NCBI GenBank assembly: GCA_009779205.1
Contig: WRER01000073.1
Location: forward strand, 1 to 5,703
Origin: Methanobacteriota archaeon
Lineage (GTDB): Archaea; Halobacteriota; Methanomicrobia; Methanomicrobiales; Methanospirillaceae
Length of the DNA: 5,703 nucleotides
Direction of reading: 5' to 3'
In this document: piece by piece, positions 1 to 4,758 of the stretch
Numbering within the stretch: the stretch's first letter is position 1
How the letters are laid out: the number at the start of each line of letters is the position of its first letter
Notes under the pieces: model-generated
Databases searched by the model: none
What the model was told of the DNA's origin: nothing
The model's input: the letters and a program-made list of their open reading frames with translations, nothing else
Program-made: the position numbers and the translations under genes

Positions 1-9
1 ACTGTGTAA

Positions 10-1881
10 ATGGCAGAACATGAGAGTAAAGAGTACCTGAGGAAAAATATGAGCACAGACTTATCCCTTGATTTATTACAAGAATATGCAGAAGAGAAAG
101 GTAAAGACTTATCAAGCATGTATTTTCGATGCAAGGCTGATGCAGCACTGCATCTGATTGCTGTTGATAGAGGAACAACAGATGTTACAGGTTATACTCC
201 GGAAGAACTTGTTGCTACCGGCATGGTGACCTTAATGGATCTCGTCGTTCCAAAGGCACGAGAGGATCTTCGATATAATATTCAGCAAGGTGTCGGAGAA
301 GGGAAAGCATTTGCATCATGGTTTGCACTGCGGCGAAAAGATAAAAGCACCGCTCAGGCATTTATACAGGGCAGGGCAAATGTTTCACCGCAACTGCAGC
401 TGATCGATATCGAAGGATACATCGCAACAGCTACGATAGTAGATCACCAATTCGCTGTCCAAGACGCAGAAATACCTCATGATACCATGGTTCCACGATC
501 TGTTCCTGCTGCGGCGGATCCTGGATATGTCCATCTGCTGAACTATTCAGCAGAAGTTCTTGGGCTTATCAATAAACTAGATGAGATAGAATACATCACA
601 CCCGCACTCCAGCGTGTATCACATGTCATTCCTGGAGACCATCAGTTATTTGCCTCCATCTTTTCCCTTGATTCAGCCTCTCATATAGAAAAAGCCATCC
701 AAGAGGTACGTCAAACAGGCAAAAGAATAGATAAATTGCAGGTACACCTTGAAAATAGAGAAGGAATACCGACTATTGTTGATCTCTCCCTCAGCCCGGC
801 AGGCTCTCATTCTTCTGCAACCCTCTTTCGAATAGAAATGCCGCAATCTTCTCACTCATTTGAAGCAAGAGAAGAAGTACATGCAGACACTCAGCCACAG
901 GAAACTGAACTAACTGAATTAACTGAACTATATCAACAGGCTTTCTTGTCAAATGCAATGGGAATGGCCATTACAGAACATGATACCAGTACTGTCATTG
1001 AAGTAAACAACCAATTTTTGTCATTATTTGAATATGATGACAGAGACGAGGTTCTAAACAATAGCATTGAAGATTTAAAAATCATTAGTGAAACAGATAT
1101 CACACGCATACATGACGCTACTGACATAAATGGTCTGGCCAGGCAACACCAGATCGAAATCATAACACATCATGAAAACAGACGTCACTTTCTCGTTTCT
1201 GCTCAAGCATTGCATCTTTCTGATGGAGCATATATCGTCTACTTCTTTGAGGCCGGTTCTCCTGTTCAGGAGGCTCAATCAGACAAAAGCACAGGGGATC
1301 AGACATCAGGCGATCAGGTAGTATCTGAAGAACTTACAACACTTCTGTCACTGCTGAAAATGGTAACAAAAAAAGGTGAGAAAAATAATATTACAAAATG
1401 TGGAGGACTCCTCACCTCTGTGCTCTACCTCCATGATCCCACATGCCAGGATATCGATGGAAAGCGTATTGCAATGGATGTATACCTTGGAAAGATTACA
1501 AAATCATATATCGAGAACTACGAGAGATCAGAGACTGAATATGAGTTCATCTGTGATCATGGGCTTGTATTTGACAGAACACTGGCACAGGGATGTGGAA
1601 TGGTTGCTGTCGAGCTTATTTCAAACAGCCTGCGCCACGCATTTGGACCAGGAAAGATGGGAAAAGTAACGATATCGATGATTCGAGATCAAACTGAAGG
1701 GAAGTATCTTTTATCAGTTACTGATACAGGATCCGGCATGCCTGAGCTTGATAAAACTGAAGAATCTGGCATTTCCATGGTGCGTGACATTGCAAAGTCT
1801 CTTCGGGGATCTGTTGAAGTTACATCCACTGCCAATGGCGCACGTGTAACAATGGCATTTCCAATTCCGGTAGTATTCTGA
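10..1881 (+). CDS. Multi-PAS sensor histidine-kinase-like protein (HATPase, HisKA_2-related)
   Basis: Probable cytoplasmic signal-transduction protein; no membrane segment or signal peptide is visible. Three PAS-like domains lie at about residues 32-148 (with GYTPEEL and RRKDKS, typical PAS/PAC wording), 176-281 and 307-419. A HisKA_2-like helical pair follows (about 437-505), then a HATPase domain with N-box ELISNSLRHAF (535-545), G1 box DTGSG (572-576) and a GISMVRDIAKSLRG segment. ATP-binding residues look intact, but the position where HisKA_2 proteins carry HHRVKNNL reads GDQVVSEEL, so the phosphoacceptor histidine seems missing; the only His in 420-516 is H475, in the second helix. An in-frame TAA at 7-9 limits the start to ATG 10 or ATG 49. 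ATG 49 has GAGG six bases upstream and is my preferred start (610 aa); the nine bases before ATG 10 hold no SD. sufC follows after 38 bp, probably cotranscribed. Ligand and output partner are unknown. Confidence 0.88.
   Translation: MAEHESKEYLRKNMSTDLSLDLLQEYAEEKGKDLSSMYFRCKADAALHLIAVDRGTTDVTGYTPEELVATGMVTLMDLVVPKAREDLRYNIQQGVGEGKAFASWFALRRKDKSTAQAFIQGRANVSPQLQLIDIEGYIATATIVDHQFAVQDAEIPHDTMVPRSVPAAADPGYVHLLNYSAEVLGLINKLDEIEYITPALQRVSHVIPGDHQLFASIFSLDSASHIEKAIQEVRQTGKRIDKLQVHLENREGIPTIVDLSLSPAGSHSSATLFRIEMPQSSHSFEAREEVHADTQPQETELTELTELYQQAFLSNAMGMAITEHDTSTVIEVNNQFLSLFEYDDRDEVLNNSIEDLKIISETDITRIHDATDINGLARQHQIEIITHHENRRHFLVSAQALHLSDGAYIVYFFEAGSPVQEAQSDKSTGDQTSGDQVVSEELTTLLSLLKMVTKKGEKNNITKCGGLLTSVLYLHDPTCQDIDGKRIAMDVYLGKITKSYIENYERSETEYEFICDHGLVFDRTLAQGCGMVAVELISNSLRHAFGPGKMGKVTISMIRDQTEGKYLLSVTDTGSGMPELDKTEESGISMVRDIAKSLRGSVEVTSTANGARVTMAFPIPVVF
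39..42 (+). promoter_or_regulatory. Ribosome binding site supporting start at ATG 49
   Basis: GAGG lies six bases before the ATG at 49. It favours a sensor protein beginning MSTDLSLDLL over the 13-residue-longer version from ATG 10. The bases before position 1 are not visible, so an SD for ATG 10 at unusually long spacing cannot be excluded. Confidence 0.55.
904..930 (+). repeat. Three tandem 9-bp units encoding (Thr-Glu-Leu)x3
   Basis: ACTGAACTA, ACTGAATTA and ACTGAACTA follow each other in frame and encode T299-E-L-T-E-L-T-E-L307, just before the third PAS domain. The units differ at one base only. They probably lie in the helical linker between PAS domains; a gain or loss of one unit would keep the frame and change the linker by three residues. 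Confidence 0.75.
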
Positions 1882-1893
1882 TTGCAGTAGAGA

Positions 1894-1904
1894 GTGAAAT
1901 TCAC
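1894..1904 (+). promoter_or_regulatory. 5-1-5 palindrome between sensor gene and sufC
   Basis: GTGAA-A-TTCAC is a perfect inverted repeat around one central base. It lies in the 38 bp between the sensor stop codon and the sufC start, ending six bases before the sufC SD. It could be a protein-binding site near a sufC promoter or simply a chance palindrome; I see no clear TATA box directly upstream. Confidence 0.3.
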
Positions 1905-1910
1905 AAAAGA

Positions 1911-1914
1911 GAGG
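1911..1914 (+). promoter_or_regulatory. sufC ribosome binding site
   Basis: GAGG, within GAGAGGA, lies five bases before the ATG at 1920. It supports this start and a leadered transcript, consistent with cotranscription with the upstream sensor gene. Confidence 0.7.
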
Positions 1915-1919
1915 ACATT

Positions 1920-2654
1920 ATGCTTACGATCAAAGATTTGCACGTCGAAATCGAAGGAAGACAAATTTTACATGGAATTAACCTGACGATCGAACAAGGG
2001 GAAACGCATGTATTGATGGGGCCAAATGGATCAGGGAAGTCTACACTTCTCATGACGCTGATGGGCTTTGACGCCTATGTAATTACAAAAGGATCCATTC
2101 ACTTTCAAGGAGTGAATATTACAAAAGCACCTGTGAATGAACGAGCAAAACTCGGCCTTGGACTGATGTTTCAACGCCCTCCAACAATATCAGGACTGAA
2201 ACTCGGAAAACTGCTGGAAACAATAGGATCTGAAAACGAAAATATAACAGAGGAAGTCATTAAAAACGCCGCTCAATACATGCAGATGAACACGTTCATG
2301 GAGAGAGACCTCAACAAAGGATTTTCAGGAGGTGAAATCAAGCGTAGTGAAGTGCTTCAGATGATGATTCAGCGCCCATCACTGATGTTGCTTGACGAGC
2401 CGGAAAGTGGAGTAGATATAGAAAATATCCACTTAATGGGAGAATCAATTGCCTTTATTCTTCAAAAGAAACTTCCATTTGCGAAACGAACATCGAGTGG
2501 ACTTATTATTACACATACCGGATATATTCTTGATTATCTTGATGCAGATCATGGACATGTAATGATAAACGGCGAATTTAAGTGTCATGGGAATCCCAGA
2601 GAGATTCTGAAACTCATAAAAGAAAAAGGATATAATGAATGTTTGCGCTGCTGA
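1920..2654 (+). CDS. sufC: SufC-type Fe-S cluster assembly ATPase (ABC family)
   Basis: Cytosolic ABC ATPase of the SUF iron-sulfur assembly system; in that family SufC binds SufB or SufD and powers the scaffold. All ABC motifs are present: Walker A GPNGSGKST (34-42), Q-loop Q85, signature FSGGE (135-139), Walker B and catalytic Glu LLDEP (157-161, E160), D-loop SGVD (163-166) and H-loop H199. The SufC hallmark follows the signature: GGEIKRSEVLQ, then DEPESGVDIEN, where bacterial SufC has GGEKKRNEILQ and DE-SGLDID. The protein ends in a CLRC tail (C241, C244). At 244 aa it is of normal length. A good SD supports the start. It follows the PAS sensor gene by 38 bp and is followed not by sufB but by a T6 tract and tfs, so the partner scaffold must lie elsewhere. 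A generic ABC transporter ATPase is less likely given the SufC-specific motifs and absence of a permease gene. Confidence 0.9.
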   Translation: MLTIKDLHVEIEGRQILHGINLTIEQGETHVLMGPNGSGKSTLLMTLMGFDAYVITKGSIHFQGVNITKAPVNERAKLGLGLMFQRPPTISGLKLGKLLETIGSENENITEEVIKNAAQYMQMNTFMERDLNKGFSGGEIKRSEVLQMMIQRPSLMLLDEPESGVDIENIHLMGESIAFILQKKLPFAKRTSSGLIITHTGYILDYLDADHGHVMINGEFKCHGNPREILKLIKEKGYNECLRC

Positions 2655-2696
2655 TAATGCGCAGAAGAAGATGACGTTCATGCTACGCTTGCCACC

Positions 2697-2702
2697 TTTT
2701 TT
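2697..2702 (+). terminator. Oligo-T terminator after sufC
   Basis: A T6 tract 43 bases after the sufC stop, continuing as ATTATC. Archaeal RNA polymerase terminates at oligo-T without needing a hairpin, so this is the likely end of the sensor-sufC transcript. The same tract overlaps the proposed TATA box of tfs. Confidence 0.5.
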
Positions 2703-2707
2703 ATTAT
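2700..2707 (+). promoter_or_regulatory. Candidate TATA box of tfs
   Basis: TTTATTAT is centred about 26 bases before the tfs ATG at 2730. No SD is present at usable distance (the nearest AGGA is 17 bases away). The spacing would place transcription start at or beside the ATG, giving a leaderless mRNA. A second TATA-like TATAAA, ending three bases before the ATG, is too close to act as the promoter. Confidence 0.45.
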
Positions 2708-2729
2708 CAGGACAGAAACATCTATAAAC

Positions 2730-3041
2730 ATGTTCTGTGAGAAGTGTGGCAAGCTATTGAAAAATCAAAATGGTGTATTTGTATGTGCCATATGCGGTGC
2801 TGAAAAGAATGAGCCGGCAGGGTCTAATCTTGTAAAAACAGACAAACGGGTTGAAAGAGAGGTCATCATTGTTGAGGACTCCGAACAAATAAAAACACTG
2901 CCAACAATTGCAGTCCGATGTCCGCAGTGCAATAACAATGAGGCAATGTGGTGGCTACGTCAGCTTCGTTCTGCAGATGAAAGTGAAGTTCGATTCTTTC
3001 GTTGCACCAAATGTAGCCACACGTGGCGTGAGTATGATTAA
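2730..3041 (+). CDS. tfs: Transcription factor S (TFS), RNA polymerase transcript-cleavage factor
   Basis: Archaeal TFIIS-like factor that enters the RNA polymerase secondary channel and stimulates cleavage of backtracked RNA. The 103-residue length and two zinc ribbons are typical. The N-terminal ribbon has C3, C6, C19 and C22 (RPB9-like). The C-terminal ribbon has C64, C67, C92 and C95 and carries the acidic hairpin RSADESE, with D83 and E84 as the metal-directing catalytic pair. The ending FRCTKCSHTWREYD is the standard family signature. The catalytic acids are intact, so this is an active-type TFS and not an inhibitory paralogue. The Met directly before FCEKC is the expected start; there is no SD, and a TATA-like box 26 bases upstream suggests a leaderless mRNA. 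It converges with trkA, 13 bp separating the stop codons. Confidence 0.95.
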   Translation: MFCEKCGKLLKNQNGVFVCAICGAEKNEPAGSNLVKTDKRVEREVIIVEDSEQIKTLPTIAVRCPQCNNNEAMWWLRQLRSADESEVRFFRCTKCSHTWREYD

Positions 3042-3054
3042 GCGCACCTCAATA

Positions 3055-3720
3055 TCACTTTTTTGAAGAAAAAAACTCCTGTGAAAGTTTCAAAACTTGC
3101 TTTTCTGCGGATTGTTTTGCAAATATAGTCACTTTATCTCCCGGGCGAAATCGGACAGACCCATTTGGTATAATGAGTTCTCCTCCTGCCCGTTGAATTG
3201 CAATGATTACAAAATCATGAGTTGGGAGTGTCCGTAACTGCTGATCTGCCATCCTGCAATCTGGCTCGACATCTACCTCTAAAATAACTCCTCCGGATAC
3301 TTCTGCGAGCTTCTTCAATGTCGGGTGGGATGCCTCCAAATACAGTCTCGCTGCAACAAGCTCATCCGGATTTTCATTGATCGTAACTCCAACAGTATCA
3401 AACAGTTCATAATGTTCTTTTTGATTAACGATGGAAATGACATGAGGAACATGTAGTTTTTTGGCAAGCCAGCAGGTCATAAGATTATCAGCATCATCAC
3501 TTGTAGTTGCAATAAGAACATCTGTTTTATCGACACCAGCCTCATGAAGAATGCTTGCATTGGTTGCATTCCCTGCAATAACAAACACATCATATTCCTC
3601 AAGGATCTCATTGCAGCGTGCCTCATTTTTATCGATGACCACCACGCTATTGCCACGTTCTGTAGCATAAGCAACAAGGGTCCTGCCAATACCTCCAAGT
3701 CCCACGATGATCATGTACAT
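3055..3720 (-). CDS. trkA: TrkA/RCK-type K+ transport regulatory protein
   Basis: Cytosolic nucleotide-binding regulator that gates K+ uptake or channel proteins at the membrane. The Rossmann RCK_N domain spans about residues 1-118, with the dinucleotide loop GLGGIG (7-12), D30 at the end of the second strand for the ribose, and GNATN (50-54). A TrkA_C domain covers about 138-215, with LRTLPTHDFVIIAIQR, then IPNGSVRFRPGDKVTIF, the usual RCK_C wording. The 221-residue single-module length fits KtrA-like proteins, not the double-module bacterial TrkA. No TrkH or KtrB membrane partner is in the window. An in-frame TGA four codons upstream limits the start to 3720 or to M3 at 3714. M3 has AGGT six bases before it, whereas a TATA-like box 26-27 bases before 3720 fits a leaderless start there. 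The partner transporter, and thus the exact role, is unknown. Confidence 0.9.
   Translation of the reverse strand: MYMIIVGLGGIGRTLVAYATERGNSVVVIDKNEARCNEILEEYDVFVIAGNATNASILHEAGVDKTDVLIATTSDDADNLMTCWLAKKLHVPHVISIVNQKEHYELFDTVGVTINENPDELVAARLYLEASHPTLKKLAEVSGGVILEVDVEPDCRMADQQLRTLPTHDFVIIAIQRAGGELIIPNGSVRFRPGDKVTIFAKQSAEKQVLKLSQEFFSSKK
3059..3064 (+). terminator. Oligo-T terminator of tfs
   Basis: A T6 tract on the + strand 17 bases after the tfs stop, already inside the 3' end of the convergent trkA gene. This suggests overlapping 3' ends of the two transcripts. Confidence 0.45.
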
Positions 3721-3728
3721 ACCTAGTG

Positions 3729-3739
3729 GTCATCATGAC
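3729..3739 (-). promoter_or_regulatory. Candidate operator of trkA (5-1-5 palindrome)
   Basis: GTCAT-C-ATGAC is a perfect inverted repeat around one base. It lies between the proposed trkA TATA box and the start codon, where a bound repressor could block the polymerase. No second copy is seen in the window. Confidence 0.35.
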
Positions 3740-3744
3740 GATTC

Positions 3745-3750
3745 TTATAT
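3745..3750 (-). promoter_or_regulatory. TATA box of trkA
   Basis: On the - strand the sequence reads ACATATAAGA; the ATATAA core is centred about 27 bases before the ATG at 3720. This is the normal archaeal TATA-to-start distance for a leaderless mRNA. Confidence 0.5.
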
Positions 3751-3954
3751 GTTGCGGCATAAATCAGTTCTACATCATGGTTATAGACCGTAAGTTCGCA
3801 ACTATTCCACATCACCCTTAATGTATACCTGGATGATATTATTCCATGGCACTCATCTCGGACACAGATTTTTACCAGGCAAAACACGAATAGAGAATGT
3901 AAACAATTTCAGAAAAATCAGAAGTTGATCTTATATGCATATGATTTGTGGAAA

Positions 3955-3961
3955 TTATATG
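3955..3961 (+). promoter_or_regulatory. Possible TATA box of the lipoprotein gene
   Basis: TTATATG in the context GGAAATTATATGTG, purine-rich on its 5' side as a BRE would be. It predicts a transcription start near 3984 and a leader of about 80 nt. The identical heptamer at 3931-3937 is an alternative, so the choice is uncertain. Confidence 0.3.
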
Positions 3962-4032
3962 TGCGTCATATCTGCCCATTTTTGCACTTGAGTCTTAAGA
4001 TCATTTCTTTCAAATGGATCAGACCGAACTGT

Positions 4033-4056
4033 GTAAGTATGACGAGGTTGACTTAC
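4033..4056 (+). promoter_or_regulatory. Hairpin with SD-like loop before the lipoprotein gene
   Basis: GTAAGT (4033-4038) and ACTTAC (4051-4056) are perfect complements around a 12-base loop that contains GAGG (4044-4047) and the alternative ATG at 4039. The stem ends six bases before ATG 4063. If folded in the mRNA, it could expose or reposition the SD-like loop and affect translation. Chance formation is possible in AT-rich DNA. Confidence 0.3.
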
Positions 4057-4062
4057 TATGGC

Positions 4063-4443
4063 ATGGCGCGTATTACACGGCTTATTGGTATTTCCCTCCT
4101 CCTATCAATCATTTTGCTTGGATGTTCTGGAGTTGCAGTAGCGGTAGTAGAAGAACAGATCATCGACCCGACCGCAGTTAATTTTTATGATAATTTTGTG
4201 ATAGTTGCCACTGTGACAAATGTGGAGGAAATGGAATTCGATATAATTATCATTTTCACAGACAACAGTTTGTTTTATTCAGAAGATGTGTTTAAACTGT
4301 TTTTTGAGCTTAGTGGAATCTCTTACACGAGGTCTGATGAAATGAACATAGCCAGGATCAGAGGATTTGGCACAGTTGATGAGAAAGGATTCTTCGGAGA
4401 GTGGACTCCCGCTGATGGGTACAAGTATTACCCACTCACATAA
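4063..4443 (+). CDS. Small predicted lipoprotein of unknown function
   Basis: I do not recognise the family. From M at 4063 the product is 126 aa. It begins with a basic n-region (R3, R6), then a hydrophobic stretch at about 7-19 and a lipobox LLGC ending in C21, predicting a lipid-anchored protein on the outer face of the membrane. The mature part is about 106 residues, acidic and rich in alternating hydrophobic residues (NFVIVATVTN, EFDIIIIFTDN), suggesting a small beta-rich domain. It ends in an aromatic WTPADGYKYYPLT tail. The open frame extends back to 3925, but the extra residues look non-coding. ATG 4039 (134 aa, longer n-region) is also possible. Neither start has an SD at ideal spacing; a GAGG lies 15 bases before 4063, in a hairpin loop. 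It stands alone on the + strand and is closed by a T6 tract. Start is uncertain; the reading frame is likely real because of the clean signal sequence. Confidence 0.65.
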   Translation: MARITRLIGISLLLSIILLGCSGVAVAVVEEQIIDPTAVNFYDNFVIVATVTNVEEMEFDIIIIFTDNSLFYSEDVFKLFFELSGISYTRSDEMNIARIRGFGTVDEKGFFGEWTPADGYKYYPLT

Positions 4444-4451
4444 TCAATCTC

Positions 4452-4457
4452 TTTTTT
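4452..4457 (+). terminator. Oligo-T terminator of the lipoprotein gene
   Basis: A T6 tract eight bases after the lipoprotein stop codon, with no obvious hairpin before it, as is common in archaea. Confidence 0.5.
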
Positions 4458-4492
4458 CACTCCACCAAACCATTTCATAAATTATTAATCCC

Positions 4493-4499
4493 TTATATA
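4493..4499 (+). promoter_or_regulatory. TATA-like box facing the candidate small RNA
   Basis: TTATATA in CCTTATATACAG is one of the better TATA matches in the window and lies downstream of the lipoprotein terminator with no gene ahead of it on this strand. It predicts a start near 4520-4523. An AT-rich stretch at about 4477-4488 could serve instead, with a start near 4507. Confidence 0.4.
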
Positions 4500-4682
4500 C
4501 AGATTCATCTCATTAACACTACAGCGAAGATTAGAATTGTATTTTAATGTCAGAGAGATGAAAAGGAACCACGAAAGCAAGTTTGTCGGCCTGAACTTCC
4601 TCCCCCATTTCACATTTCGTGATTAAAAATGAAAACCTGAAGAATTCGATCGTTGTATTCTCTGTAGTGTTGCGTTATTGAC

Positions 4683-4709
4683 ATTACAATGGCAGGCAGG
4701 CAGTGTAAT
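4683..4709 (+). repeat. Hairpin with tandem GGCA loop
   Basis: ATTACA (4683-4688) and TGTAAT (4704-4709) are perfect complements around a 15-base loop holding GGCA three times in tandem (4691-4702). It lies about 27 bases before the T6 tract at 4736. TGGCA (4690-4694) could instead pair with TGCCA (4718-4722). Confidence 0.5.
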
Positions 4710-4735
4710 TCTATCATTGCCAGAGTTCTATTGTA

Positions 4736-4741
4736 TTTTTT
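4736..4741 (+). terminator. Oligo-T tract closing the intergenic unit
   Basis: TTTTTTATTT begins at 4736 on the + strand, 18 bases before the 3' end of the leftward response regulator gene. It would stop rightward transcription from the 4493 box before it runs antisense into that gene. Confidence 0.4.
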
Positions 4742-4758
4742 ATTTCTCAATGGACTAT

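Larger units (their letters stand above)
3721..4062. other. 342-bp intergenic region between trkA and the lipoprotein gene
   Basis: No convincing gene. The left end holds the trkA TATA box and palindrome. At 3931-3937 and 3955-3961 TTATATG occurs twice, 24 bases apart; either could be a TATA box for the rightward lipoprotein gene, giving a leader of roughly 80-100 nt. The first copy overlaps a 10-bp palindrome ATATGCATAT (3933-3942). A hairpin lies just before the lipoprotein start (4033-4056). The middle, about 3790-3920, shows only a 35-codon open frame (3821-3928) without SD or TATA box. Confidence 0.5.
4515..4741 (+). ncRNA. Candidate structured small RNA (speculative)
   Basis: The case rests on layout, not on a known family. 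AACACTACAG-c-GAA (4515-4528) can pair with TTC-t-CTGTAGTGTT (4658-4671), 13 of 14 positions. Inside are nested in order GAATT/AATTC (4534-4538, 4643-4647), TTTTAAT/ATTAAAA (4542-4548, 4622-4628), CACGAAA/TTTCGTG (4570-4576, 4615-4621) and AAGTTT/GAACTT (4579-4584, 4593-4598). After the long stem a hairpin ATTACA/TGTAAT follows, then T6 at 4736-4741. A TATA-like box precedes the block. Short AT-rich helices arise easily by chance; the outer 14-base pairing is the least expected. The predicted transcription start falls a few bases inside the first arm, which weakens the fit. Alternatively this is the 3' UTR of the leftward response regulator gene. Confidence 0.3.
4444..4758. other. 315-bp gene-free region between the lipoprotein and response regulator genes
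   Basis: No convincing protein gene; the longest start-to-stop reading I noted is 22 codons (4558-4626). From left to right it holds the lipoprotein T6 terminator, a TATA-like TTATATA (4493-4499), a long-range inverted repeat (4515-4528 with 4658-4671), nested shorter complementary segments, a hairpin with a GGCA-repeat loop (4683-4709), and a T6-A-T3 tract (4736-4745). The order reads as promoter, structured body and terminator on the + strand. Confidence 0.5.

Noticed and set aside
933..1278. Antisense open frames on the - strand within the sensor gene.
   Set aside because: They are shadows of the long PAS-kinase frame, with no SD, promoter or domain of their own.
2655..2729. Remnant of a sufB gene after sufC.
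   Set aside because: No frame in these 75 bases carries SufB-like sequence; it is a terminator and promoter spacer.
3821..3928. 35-codon open frame starting MYTWMILFHG in the trkA-lipoprotein gap.
   Set aside because: No SD and no TATA-like box at leaderless distance, and no family resemblance; expected by chance in a 342-bp spacer.
4028..4036. ACTGTGTAA occurs here and again at positions 1-9, each just before a start region, suggesting a shared element.
   Set aside because: A 9-base match with no flanking similarity; at position 1 it contains an in-frame stop codon and its upstream context is not visible.
3925..4062. N-terminal extension of the lipoprotein frame back to ATG 3925.
   Set aside because: It would bury the signal sequence and lipobox behind 46 residues, and it overlaps promoter-like TTATATG elements.
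4558..4626. 22-codon open frame starting MKRNHESKF inside the candidate RNA.
   Set aside because: Too short, no SD at proper spacing, no recognisable similarity; the region is better explained by RNA structure or as plain intergenic DNA.
4555..4640. C/D box guide RNA: GAGATGA (4555), CTGA (4591), GTGATTA (4619) and CTGA (4637) resemble C, D', C' and D boxes in order.
   Set aside because: Both C-type boxes miss the RTGATGA consensus by one base, and the spacings (29 nt C to D', 24 nt D' to C') are far from the compact archaeal layout. Only the 11-nt C' to D gap fits.
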